60,356 nt of DNA from Granulicella sp. (GTDB lineage Bacteria; Acidobacteriota; Terriglobia; Terriglobales; Acidobacteriaceae): NCBI GenBank assembly GCA_003133205.1, contig PKWK01000155.1, positions 22,690-83,045 of the forward strand. The letters are read 5' to 3'. The notes under the pieces were generated by a model. The model was not told where the DNA came from, did not search any database, and saw only the letters and a program-made list of their open reading frames with translations. Each line of letters starts with the position of its first letter. Position 1 is the stretch's first letter. This document shows positions 16,579 to 24,835 of this stretch, in pieces. The translations under genes were made by a program, and so were the position numbers.

Positions 16579-18335
16579 CACGGATGCCGCATGATCGTGC
16601 GCCAGGTCGCCGACTGTTCCTCATCCCGCTGGCGGCTCTCATCGCTGTTATGCCGCTCATCCACCACGGGTGCTCCTGCGGCCACGACTTCGACTTCCAC
16701 CTGGTCAACTGGTTCGAAGCGGCCAAGCAGTTCAGTCACGGCAACCTGTATCCCCACTGGGCCTATACTCCTGCGTTCAACGCCGGCGAGCCACGCTTCG
16801 TCTTCTATCCCCCACTCTCCTGGATACTCGGCGCACTGCTCGGTCTGCTGCTCACCCACCTTCCCGGAGTGAGCGAAGCCGCGGGCTGGAGCGCTGTGCC
16901 GATCCTCTTCACATGGATCGCCCTCACCCTGTCCGGCCTTACTTTCTACCGCCTCGCTCGTACGTTCGTCGGCCCGAACACCGCGCTGCTCGCCGCAACA
17001 CTTTATCTTGCCAATCCATACATGCTGTTCACGGCGTATGAGCGCACAGCCTACGGCGAACTTCTCGCCGCCGCGTGGATTCCGCTGCTCTTCCACGCCA
17101 TTCTGCGAGACCGAGTCACGATCCCGCGCATCGCGCTACCTGTGGCTCTGCTGTGGCTCACCAACGCGCCTGCGGCCGTGATGGGCTGCTACACGCTTGC
17201 GCTGCTCGCCGTGATTCGTCTCATCGCCACGTATCGAAGCGCCGCCACGCCGCCGGGTGCCCCACATCTCGCCTCTGAGAGGTGGGCTTCGCGCCACCGT
17301 GCAGCCCTCCAACTCGCCCTCAGGGCGCTCGGTGGCACCGCCCTCGGCCTCGGCCTCGCGGCGTTTTACATCGTTCCCGCCGCCTACGAGCGCCACTTCG
17401 TGCAGATCGCGCTGGCCACCATCACCGGCATGCACATCGACCAGAACTTCCTCTTCGAACACACCGGAGTCTCGTCCGACGCACTGGATCACGACCAGGT
17501 CCTGCACATCGCCTCGCTGATCGTCGTCATCTTGCTCGCTGCCACCGCTGCCGCCCTCGCTGCAACCCTCATCCGCCGCAAGGCCAGGCCCACCGCTCCC
17601 GCCTTTCCCACCCTGCCGCTCGTTATTCTGACCGCGGGGATCGCTTTCCTGCTCACTCCACTGAGCGCATCCATCTGGAACCACACCCCGGAGGCGGCCT
17701 TCCTCCAGTTCCCCTGGCGCCTGCTCGCGATTCTCGCGCCCATCTTCGCGCTGGCCGCAGCCGATGCGCTCGGCCGTCTCCCAATGAAGTTCACCGCAAC
17801 CGCATTCGCGGCGGTCATCCTTGCTGTTGTGCTCACGCACCCGGCGTACCACCTCTTTCGCCAGGCGTGCTATCCCGAGGACACCGCGCCCGCCCGCCTT
17901 GCTCTCTTCCACTCTGACGAAGGCACCGACCCAACTGACGAATACACCCCGACGACCGCTGACAACGACGTTCTCAAGCAGGACGCCCCGCCCTATTGGC
18001 TCGCAACCTCACCCACTGCCCCACCACCGATCACCGCGCAGCGTGGCCCTGCACCCATGCACCTGAGCCTCACGGCCCCGCTCGCGGAGCGCTTGATCCT
18101 CAACCTGCGCGACTACCCCGCGTGGAGCATCTCGCTCAACGGAGCACCCACCCCACACACTGTCCGTCGAAAAGACGGCCTCATGGCGATCCCCATCCCC
18201 GCCGGTTTCTCCACCATCGACATTCGCTACGCCCACACTCTCGACCAAATGCTCGGCGACGCCATCACCCTGCTGGCACTCACACTTTTTCTCTTCGCCC
18301 TCCGCGACAGGCCTCGACCTCGAAGCACGCCTTAG
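16575..18335 (+). CDS. Large membrane protein, PTPS-related / GT-C-like
   Basis: 586 residues from ATG 16575, which overlaps the acylase stop by four bases. There are about 11-12 hydrophobic helices, with a large periplasmic-type loop after the first: HDFDFHLVNWFEAAKQ (near 28-45) and PRFVFYPPLSWILG. This layout is that of the membrane domain called 6-pyruvoyl-tetrahydropterin synthase related, which resembles GT-C glycosyltransferases in the early acidic loop. A C-terminal soluble part (from about residue 440) has a beta-sandwich look (LNLRDYPAWSISLNG). The activity is unknown. The segment near residues 225-245 is encoded by repeat-like DNA (see 17253-17300). The stop is convergent with carbonic anhydrase. 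Confidence 0.75.
   Translation: MTRMPHDRAPGRRLFLIPLAALIAVMPLIHHGCSCGHDFDFHLVNWFEAAKQFSHGNLYPHWAYTPAFNAGEPRFVFYPPLSWILGALLGLLLTHLPGVSEAAGWSAVPILFTWIALTLSGLTFYRLARTFVGPNTALLAATLYLANPYMLFTAYERTAYGELLAAAWIPLLFHAILRDRVTIPRIALPVALLWLTNAPAAVMGCYTLALLAVIRLIATYRSAATPPGAPHLASERWASRHRAALQLALRALGGTALGLGLAAFYIVPAAYERHFVQIALATITGMHIDQNFLFEHTGVSSDALDHDQVLHIASLIVVILLAATAAALAATLIRRKARPTAPAFPTLPLVILTAGIAFLLTPLSASIWNHTPEAAFLQFPWRLLAILAPIFALAAADALGRLPMKFTATAFAAVILAVVLTHPAYHLFRQACYPEDTAPARLALFHSDEGTDPTDEYTPTTADNDVLKQDAPPYWLATSPTAPPPITAQRGPAPMHLSLTAPLAERLILNLRDYPAWSISLNGAPTPHTVRRKDGLMAIPIPAGFSTIDIRYAHTLDQMLGDAITLLALTLFLFALRDRPRPRSTP
17253..17300. repeat. Hairpin repeat-like DNA inside a coding region
   Basis: Within the large membrane protein gene, CCCACATCTC (17261-17270) can pair with GAGAGGTGGG (17277-17286) around a six-base loop, flanked by GGGTGC on the left and TTCGCGCCACC on the right. 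TGCCCCACATCTCG also occurs in the intergenic hairpin at 50944, and TTCGCGCCAC occurs in the hairpin element at 41574. The segment keeps the reading frame and encodes a loop between helices. Confidence 0.45.
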
Positions 18336-19057
18336 CCCCGCGCGATTTCACCATCGCCAACCGCAGCCGCTGGCTTCGGCACCAGCAGCGCAAAACTCGA
18401 CGTCTGCGACGAATACGCCAGCAATTCGCCCGCGTCGATGTCGAAGTACCACCCATGCAGCGCGAGTGTGCCCGCCTCCACCCGCTCGCGGATCCAGGGA
18501 AACGACAGCAGATTGTCCAGCGACAACGAGATCGCCCACTTTTCGCACGCCCTCGCTTGCACCGCCTCAGACTCGCCCGCAAGTTCGCGCAACACCCGCT
18601 CGCGCGCGGCCCGAGCAATGCTCACCCACGCACCGATGAACTCATACTGGCTCGTATTGACGCCCTCGCCGTCCATCAACGCGCGAATGCCGCCGCAACC
18701 CGAATGGCCCAGAATAATGATGTGCTCGACGTTCAGGCTCTTCACCGCGAATTCGATATCGGCGCGGATACCGGGCATCTCGGCGCCATTGCGGTACGGC
18801 GGCACCAGGTTGGCCACGTTGCGCACCACGAAGATGTCCCCCGGGCCGGCGCCCATCAGCATCCCCGGATCGGCGCGCGAATCGCAGCACGAGATCACCA
18901 GCGCGCGAGGGCTCTGACCCTGCCGCAGCCGAGAAAAAATGCTGTCGTCACCAGCAAAATACTTCTCCTGGAACCGCTCGAACCCTGCCAGAAACGCCGC
19001 AATATCCGCCAAATTCAACCTCTCTGAGACACGACGCAACAGCGCCTCCAATAGCAT
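18332..19057 (-). CDS. Beta-class carbonic anhydrase
   Basis: Up to 241 residues. Zinc ligands and the catalytic dyad are present in SCCDSRADP (Cys, Asp, Arg) and in HSGCGGIRALMDG (His and Cys). FVVRNVANLVPPY and the C-terminal GWYFDIDAGELLAY are typical of beta carbonic anhydrases, which interconvert CO2 and bicarbonate. The ATG at 19055-19057 has no visible ribosome-binding site. A TTG at 19010-19012 is preceded by AGAGAGG at six bases and would start at LADIAAFLAGF, so the true protein may be 226 residues. Its 3' end overlaps the convergent membrane-protein gene by four bases. Confidence 0.9.
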   Translation of the reverse strand: MLLEALLRRVSERLNLADIAAFLAGFERFQEKYFAGDDSIFSRLRQGQSPRALVISCCDSRADPGMLMGAGPGDIFVVRNVANLVPPYRNGAEMPGIRADIEFAVKSLNVEHIIILGHSGCGGIRALMDGEGVNTSQYEFIGAWVSIARAARERVLRELAGESEAVQARACEKWAISLSLDNLLSFPWIRERVEAGTLALHGWYFDIDAGELLAYSSQTSSFALLVPKPAAAVGDGEIARG

Positions 19058-19176
19058 CGCACGAATCGGCCGGCGCGGCGCAAGGCACTCTCGTGGCTCG
19101 CCTCCGGGAGATCAATTAGCCGAACTTTGAGAGCGGGACGACGGCCCGTATCCCGCGTCATTTATCATCGAAGTCG

Positions 19177-20118
19177 ATGGATTCCCCGGTACGATCCTTA
19201 CTCGCCTCTGGCGTCACGCTCACCGACGCAGCCCTCGAACGACTTCTCCCCTCGCCCGATACGCTGCCCCATTCCATCCACCGCGCCATGCGCCACAGCG
19301 TCTTCGCGGGCGGCAAACGGCTGCGCCCGATCCTGTGCATGGAAGCCGCGCGCATGGTCGCCGGGGATGGCGAGCTACCCGACGGCGTCACCAGCCTCGG
19401 CGCAGCGCTGGAGATGTTGCACACCTACTCGCTGATCCACGATGATCTGCCCGCGCTCGACAATGACGACCTGCGCCGCGGCCATCCCACCTGCCACGTC
19501 GCGTTCGGCGAAGCCATCGCCATCCTCGCCGGCGACGCGCTGCAGACGCTCGCTTTCCAGACCATCGCGCAGCTCCCCGCACCTCCCGCAACCGTCGTCG
19601 CAATTCTCCGCGAAGTCTCGATTGCTGTAGGCAGTGGCATCGGCCGATCCGGCAACATCGACACCGGCCTTGCGCCGGGTATGATCGGCGGCCAGGTCGT
19701 CGACGTCGAGTCCGAGGGTGTCCCTCCGACAGCCGACCTCGTCGAGACCATCCACCGCGCCAAGACCGGCGCTCTCATCACCACCGCTATCGTCTCCGGC
19801 GGCATCTACGGCATCGGCCTCAGCAGCTCAGCCGACACCATCGCACGCCTGCGCACCTTCGGCGAAAAGGCCGGCCTCGCCTTCCAGATCGTCGACGACA
19901 TCCTCGACATGACGCAGTCATCCGAGGAACTCGGCAAGACCGCCGGCAAAGACACAGCAAGCGTGAAGGCAACGTGGCCCGCCGTCTACGGTATCGAACA
20001 GTCCCGCCGCGACGCCGATGAACTTATCGCGGACGCCTTCGCCGCCGTCGAACCCTTCGGCCCCGCCGCCGAACCACTCAAGTCCCTCGCCCAATACCTC
20101 GTCGACCGCACCCACTAG
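19177..20118 (+). CDS. ispA: Short-chain polyprenyl diphosphate synthase (FPP synthase type)
   Basis: 313 residues. The all-alpha isoprenoid synthase fold is marked by GGKRLRPIL (near 46), the first Asp-rich motif DDLPALDND (near 89-97), RRGHPTCHVAFGEAIAILAGDALQTLAF, and the second Asp-rich motif FQIVDDILDMT (near 235). The DDxxxxD spacing with Tyr/Ser upstream (LHTYSLIHDD) is the farnesyl/geranyl-type bacterial pattern. It condenses IPP with DMAPP to make the farnesyl diphosphate that feeds heme O, quinones and lipid carriers. Chain length is not proven. It is divergent from carbonic anhydrase. Confidence 0.9.
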   Translation: MDSPVRSLLASGVTLTDAALERLLPSPDTLPHSIHRAMRHSVFAGGKRLRPILCMEAARMVAGDGELPDGVTSLGAALEMLHTYSLIHDDLPALDNDDLRRGHPTCHVAFGEAIAILAGDALQTLAFQTIAQLPAPPATVVAILREVSIAVGSGIGRSGNIDTGLAPGMIGGQVVDVESEGVPPTADLVETIHRAKTGALITTAIVSGGIYGIGLSSSADTIARLRTFGEKAGLAFQIVDDILDMTQSSEELGKTAGKDTASVKATWPAVYGIEQSRRDADELIADAFAAVEPFGPAAEPLKSLAQYLVDRTH

Positions 20119-20167
20119 CCGGCAAGTTTCTGCGGACTTGAAAGCCACAGGAGATGTAATATCTGCT

Positions 20168-20869
20168 ATGGCTTCCGGGAACACTGCGATATTTGAGCCT
20201 GAGAGCGCCGTCGCGACGGACCGCAAGCGGCGCGACCTCATCGAGCTTTGCGTCGGATACGCGCTGATCCTTGTGGTGATCTGGACGCCGCGCCCGTGGC
20301 AGAGGCTGAGCTACTGCGCGGCCGCCGCTTTCCTTGTAACCGTCCTTTGCATCGCTCGGCCTGGTTGGAAGGCGATGGGCCTTTGCATAGATAATTTCGT
20401 GCGCTCGCTATGGCTGATTGGCGTCGCTCTGCTTGCATCCACCCTCGCCATCCTCGTCGCCTTCCGGATGCACACCCTGCATCCGCCCGGCGGCCCTCTC
20501 ATGTTCCTCGAGCGCTACGCGGGCTACGCCATCGGGGCCTGCATCCAGCAAGTCTTGTTGCAGGACTTCTTTCTTCCGCGACTGCTGCGCCTGATGCGCG
20601 GCCCAGGGTCAGCCGCACTCATGGCCGCAGCCATGTTCTCGCTCGCGCACCTGCCCAACCCAATCCTGACCGTGATCACGTTCGTCTGGGGTTTGGCGGC
20701 CTGCCTGTTCTTCCTGCGCTACCGCAACCTGTACACGCTGGCGATCGCGCATATGATTCTGGGAATCACTGTTGCAATGACGGTGCCCGGCCCGGTCGTC
20801 CGGAACATGCGGGTTGGCATCGGCTATCTCACCTACTCCTCGCATCACGGCTATCAGCGCAACCACTGA
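20168..20869 (+). CDS. CPBP-like membrane protein with altered catalytic motif
   Basis: 233 residues from ATG 20168, with about seven hydrophobic segments. The position of CPBP motif 1 (EExxxR) reads Q127-Q128-V-L-L-Q132, so both glutamates and the arginine are replaced by glutamine. FFLPRLL follows and the downstream His motifs are kept (MFSLAHLPNP, then LAIAHMILGI). The overall layout is CPBP, but glutamate-dependent proteolysis seems unlikely unless another residue substitutes. It begins 49 bp after ispA and its 3' end overlaps a convergent, intact CPBP gene by 16 bases. Confidence 0.75.
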   Translation: MASGNTAIFEPESAVATDRKRRDLIELCVGYALILVVIWTPRPWQRLSYCAAAAFLVTVLCIARPGWKAMGLCIDNFVRSLWLIGVALLASTLAILVAFRMHTLHPPGGPLMFLERYAGYAIGACIQQVLLQDFFLPRLLRLMRGPGSAALMAAAMFSLAHLPNPILTVITFVWGLAACLFFLRYRNLYTLAIAHMILGITVAMTVPGPVVRNMRVGIGYLTYSSHHGYQRNH

Positions 20870-21756
20870 GACCATATCGTGTCGACGCACGCGTGGGTGA
20901 TCGCGGACGCGCCGACCCTGCGGTCGCGACGCCATGCACGGCCATAGAATATTCCCGCCAGCACAGCCAGCACGACGTATCGCCAGTTGAAGTGCGCAGC
21001 GCGCTTGTTGAAGTGGGACAAACCGAAGAGCACCGCCGTCACCAGCAACGCGGGAGTGCGTCCCAGCCGCCGCTCCAGAAGATTCTGCATCCATCCCCGG
21101 AAGAACAGCTCTTCCGGCACCGCGATGAACGCGAAGGTGAAGAGGAACGCACCCGCAAGGCCGAGCGGCCGCGGCCATGTCGCATGAAGATGCAGAAAAC
21201 CCAGTGCAAGGCCGAGCACAATCGCGATCGGCGCGTACCACGCGAACTCGCGCAACCCCGTGAAGGCGTCGCGCAGTCGCAGACGCAGATCGAACCCAAT
21301 GCCATCGAGCTGCCGGACAAGGATGAACCCGTAGATTCCCCCATCGACCAGTAGCATCTTGTTGAACACCGCGAGGTGCGCTGGCCACGCTCGCTCAAAC
21401 CAGCGCAGATCGACCGCTAGACCCAGCGCCGCAAGCACCAGAAAATCTCGCCAATTGCCGCGTTGCGCACGATCGGCCTCGCCTGCTTGCCACAGCAGCC
21501 CAGCAACCGCGACCGGCAATAGCGCGTACAGGGCTAACCAATCCCAGCGGAATACGCCGAGCGTACACGTCACGAGCACATAGGGCACGCAGAGAACAAC
21601 CGGGCACAGGAGCCTCAGTGGCAGCCAAAGCCCTTTCACCCATGCAGCGACGCCGGTAGAAAAGAACGCCGTTGCCACAAGAGGAATAAGCGTCAGCACC
21701 GCGGCGATAATCAATGCTGGACCGATCGTGAATCCAAGCCCACCCATGGAAGACAT
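20854..21756 (-). CDS. CPBP family intramembrane metalloprotease
   Basis: 300 residues with about eight hydrophobic segments. Motif 1 is intact (VPEELFFRGWMQNLLERRLGR, near residues 214-234), motif 2 is LFGLSHFNKR, and motif 3 is ASAITHACVDTIW. It lies 58 bp downstream of murF on the same strand, so it may be read from the division and cell-wall operon, at the place where mraY is often found. It is convergent with, and overlaps, the QQ-type CPBP-like gene. The substrate is unknown. Confidence 0.85.
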   Translation of the reverse strand: MSSMGGLGFTIGPALIIAAVLTLIPLVATAFFSTGVAAWVKGLWLPLRLLCPVVLCVPYVLVTCTLGVFRWDWLALYALLPVAVAGLLWQAGEADRAQRGNWRDFLVLAALGLAVDLRWFERAWPAHLAVFNKMLLVDGGIYGFILVRQLDGIGFDLRLRLRDAFTGLREFAWYAPIAIVLGLALGFLHLHATWPRPLGLAGAFLFTFAFIAVPEELFFRGWMQNLLERRLGRTPALLVTAVLFGLSHFNKRAAHFNWRYVVLAVLAGIFYGRAWRRDRRVGASAITHACVDTIWSQWLR

Positions 21757-21814
21757 GCCTCTAACCTACCAATCCGCAGGCGTCACGCTGACCACCTCAC
21801 TGGCCCACCCGAAG

Positions 21815-23206
21815 TCAATCCGTAAGTGAAGCAAGCGCGCGTTCAAGCCGCACGCCGCGCGAGGCTTTGAGCAGCACGGCGTCGCCGGGCCGCAGGTTTG
21901 CCTTGAGCCACACGCCGGCATCCTCCGGTGTCGCGACAAAGAGCGCGTTCGCCCCGCCCTGCGCCGCGTCCTCAACCAGTCCTTTCGCCAGGCCACGCAC
22001 ACCGACGACTACATCCACTCCTCGAGCCGCCATGCGCTGCCCGCATGCCCTGTGCAGCGCCTCGCCCTCGGTCCCGAGTTCGAGCATCTCGCCCGCCACA
22101 ACGATGTGCCTGCCTTCGTTCGCCACAGGCATCGCCAGCAGCGCGTCTACCATCGCATCCAGCGCGCGCGGATTGGAATTGTAACTATCGTTGATCACGG
22201 TCGCGCCGCGCCACTCGGAAACTTCGCCGCGCTTGTCGCCCGCACGCAGTTCGCCCAGCGCCGCCGCGCACTCCGCAAGCGACATGCCGCTGCGCAAACC
22301 CACCGCAATCGCCGCAAGGGCATTGTGGACGTTGTGCCGGCCGAGCATGTGTAGTTGTACGCTCGCACGCTCGCCATGCGCGGTCACGGTGAAGACGACG
22401 CCTTCCGCGCCAATCTCCGCAATCCCGACCGCGCGCACGTCGGCGCGCTCGCCCGTTCCGTAGAACACGGCGCGGTCCCCCATGCCGACACCAAAGCGCG
22501 CCACGCGCTCGTCGTCACAATTCAACACGGCAATGCCGTCAGGCGGCAGCGCCTCGATGAGTTCATACTTCGCCCGCGCGATGCCCGCGATGCCATCGGC
22601 AAAATACTCCAGATGCACGGGCGCGACATTCGAGACAACCGCCCAGTCGGGCTCGGCGATGCGCGCGAGCGCGGCAATCTCGCCCGCGTGGTTCATGCCC
22701 ATCTCGATCACCGCAACCTCGTGCTTCGCTTCAAGCCGGAGCAGTTGCAGCGGAAGGCCGAAGCCATTGTTGAGGTTGCCTTGCGACTTCAGCACGTGGA
22801 AGCGTGCGCTAAGTACCTGCGCCACCGCATCCTTGGTCGTCGTCTTGCCAGCCGAGCCGGTAATCGCGACCACACGTTTGCCCCAGCTACGCCGCACTGC
22901 CAGCGCCAGCTTCTGCAACGCCATCAGCACACCCTCGGCATCATGATCCGGTACGCGTAGCAACCGGCTGAGATCCATCCCCGCCGGCTCCAGCCACCTC
23001 ATGCTCACCACCGCGGCAACCGCGCCATTGGCGAGCGCTGCTTCCACAAAGTCGTGCCCATCGAACCGCTCGCCACGCACCGCAAAGAAGAGTTCGCCCG
23101 CCGCAATGGTGCGCGAGTCGATCGAGTAGCCCGTCGCCACGGCGTCGGTCGGGAAGTCGCCCTCCGCGTGAATCCAGTCGGCCACCTGGCCAAGGGTCAA
23201 CTTCAC
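21815..23206 (-). CDS. murF: UDP-MurNAc-tripeptide D-alanyl-D-alanine ligase
   Basis: 463 residues. The N-terminal Mur ligase domain has GYSIDSRTIAAGELFFAVRGERFDGHDFV. The central ATP-binding loop is ITGSAGKTTTKDAVAQVL (near 115-130), followed by the conserved GNLNNGFGLPLQLL. The C-terminal domain has INDSYNSNPRALDAMVDAL (near 335), the pattern that separates MurF from other Mur ligases. The enzyme adds D-Ala-D-Ala to the UDP-MurNAc-tripeptide in the cytoplasm. It follows murE by 67 bp. Downstream comes a CPBP gene rather than mraY. Confidence 0.95.
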   Translation of the reverse strand: MKLTLGQVADWIHAEGDFPTDAVATGYSIDSRTIAAGELFFAVRGERFDGHDFVEAALANGAVAAVVSMRWLEPAGMDLSRLLRVPDHDAEGVLMALQKLALAVRRSWGKRVVAITGSAGKTTTKDAVAQVLSARFHVLKSQGNLNNGFGLPLQLLRLEAKHEVAVIEMGMNHAGEIAALARIAEPDWAVVSNVAPVHLEYFADGIAGIARAKYELIEALPPDGIAVLNCDDERVARFGVGMGDRAVFYGTGERADVRAVGIAEIGAEGVVFTVTAHGERASVQLHMLGRHNVHNALAAIAVGLRSGMSLAECAAALGELRAGDKRGEVSEWRGATVINDSYNSNPRALDAMVDALLAMPVANEGRHIVVAGEMLELGTEGEALHRACGQRMAARGVDVVVGVRGLAKGLVEDAAQGGANALFVATPEDAGVWLKANLRPGDAVLLKASRGVRLERALASLTD

Positions 23207-23273
23207 CGCGGTACCTCATTCGGCAGTCTCGCCGCTTCCAATCTTAGTAACTCTTCCTGTTGCATATACGTCT

Positions 23274-24794
23274 TCACCGAAGCTCCTTCAAAATGCGTTC
23301 CGCAACTACCACGTCGTCAAACGGAATCGTCCGGTCGCGGAGAATCTGCACCTTCTCATGGCCTTTGCCCGCAATCAGTACGATATCTCTCTCGCGCGCG
23401 GCCCGAATAGCAAGCCCGATAGCTGCGGCGCGATCCGGTTCGACGATGCACTCGGTCGTAGTCTCGCGAACTCCTGCCAGCGCCTCGTTGATGATCGACA
23501 TCGGCTCCTCGCTGCGCGGGTTGTCGCTGGTAAGCACCACTAGATCGCTGTTCTCGCCCGCAGCGCGGCCCATGCGCGGGCGCTTGGTGCGATCCCGGTC
23601 GCCGCCGCATCCGAACAGCGTGATCACCCGCCCACCGCGCTCCCCAGCCAACTCGCGAGCAAGTGCAATCAGGTTGCGTAGCGCGTCGTCGGTATGCGCA
23701 TAGTCAACTACAACCGTGAATCCGGCCTCCGCCGATCCCGGCACGACCTGAAACCGTCCCGGTACCTGCTTCAGACGAGGCACAGCTGCCGCGATCTGTT
23801 CCAGCAGCATCCCACGCGCCAGCGCCGCGCACGAAGCAGCAAGCAGATTTGAAACATTGACCCGCCCAGACAGTGGCGAGTGAATCTCAATCGACCTGCC
23901 GATGGTTGCGAATGTGAACCTCGTCTCGCCTGCGCTCATACGAATGCTCTCGGCGCGGTAATCGGCGGCTCCGCCGATGCCGTAGGTCATCCGCCGCGAA
24001 TGCTTGGCCGCCTCCATCAGCAGTACGGAAGCTGGGTTGTCCGCGTTGATTACAGCAACGCGCGGCGGCGCACTCCCCACACCCGCAAAGAGCTTTGCCT
24101 TCGCCGCAAGATACCGTTCCATTGTCCCGTGATAGTCAAGATGGTCCTGCGTGAGGTTTGTGAAGATCGCGACATCGACTGGGATACCCCACACCCGCTC
24201 CTGATCCAGAGCATGCGAACTCATCTCCATCACCGCCTCCGCCGCGTCAGGGCGCACACCCTCAATCGCCCCCGCACGCGCGCCGTCCGCGAGTATTTGT
24301 AGAATGTCGCGCGACTCAGGCGTGGTGTGCGGCGACTCGCGCACCTCATCGCCGACGTGCGTCTCAATCGTCCCAATCAGCACGCATGTCCGCCCGACGC
24401 TGCGTAGCATCTGCTCCAGCAGATACGCCGTCGTCGTCTTGCCGTTCGTCCCGGTCACCGCGCTGACCGCGAGCTTTCGTTCCGGATGCCCCAGCACTGC
24501 GGCGCTCAACTCCGCGAGTGCGCGCCGGCCATGCTGCACGTGCGCCGCCGCAATCTCCGGATGTTCCCGGCGAAGCTTTTCGTACGCATCACGCGAGTCG
24601 GTCACGATGGCCACCGCGCCTTGAGAAATCGCAGCATCGATATAGCGGTTGCCATCGGTGGTGCCGCCTCGCATGGCGACGAAGGTAGCGCCAGCCCGCA
24701 CGCGGCGCGAGTCATATTCGACTCCGGCAATTTCGCCGGCGGCGCTCGCGCTCTCAATCACCGACACTTCTCGTAGCGCGTCAGCCCACTGCAT
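23274..24794 (-). CDS. murE: UDP-MurNAc-dipeptide:meso-DAP ligase
   Basis: 506 residues. Visible features: YDSRRVRAGATFVAMRGGTTDGNRYI, the ATP loop VTGTNGKTTTAYLLEQML (near 112-130), the carbamylated-Lys region SSHALDQERVWGIPVDVAIFTNLTQDHLDYHG, and the C-terminal DNPRSEEP. DNPR is the meso-diaminopimelate specificity motif, so the peptidoglycan should be of the DAP type. GKGHEKVQI near the C-terminus is also conserved. It adds the third residue of the stem peptide. It lies between ftsI and murF in the division and cell-wall cluster. Confidence 0.96.
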   Translation of the reverse strand: MQWADALREVSVIESASAAGEIAGVEYDSRRVRAGATFVAMRGGTTDGNRYIDAAISQGAVAIVTDSRDAYEKLRREHPEIAAAHVQHGRRALAELSAAVLGHPERKLAVSAVTGTNGKTTTAYLLEQMLRSVGRTCVLIGTIETHVGDEVRESPHTTPESRDILQILADGARAGAIEGVRPDAAEAVMEMSSHALDQERVWGIPVDVAIFTNLTQDHLDYHGTMERYLAAKAKLFAGVGSAPPRVAVINADNPASVLLMEAAKHSRRMTYGIGGAADYRAESIRMSAGETRFTFATIGRSIEIHSPLSGRVNVSNLLAASCAALARGMLLEQIAAAVPRLKQVPGRFQVVPGSAEAGFTVVVDYAHTDDALRNLIALARELAGERGGRVITLFGCGGDRDRTKRPRMGRAAGENSDLVVLTSDNPRSEEPMSIINEALAGVRETTTECIVEPDRAAAIGLAIRAARERDIVLIAGKGHEKVQILRDRTIPFDDVVVAERILKELR

Positions 24795-24835
24795 GATTTC
24801 GATTCTATGTCCGCACGGCTTAAGTTCGCGCCTGG

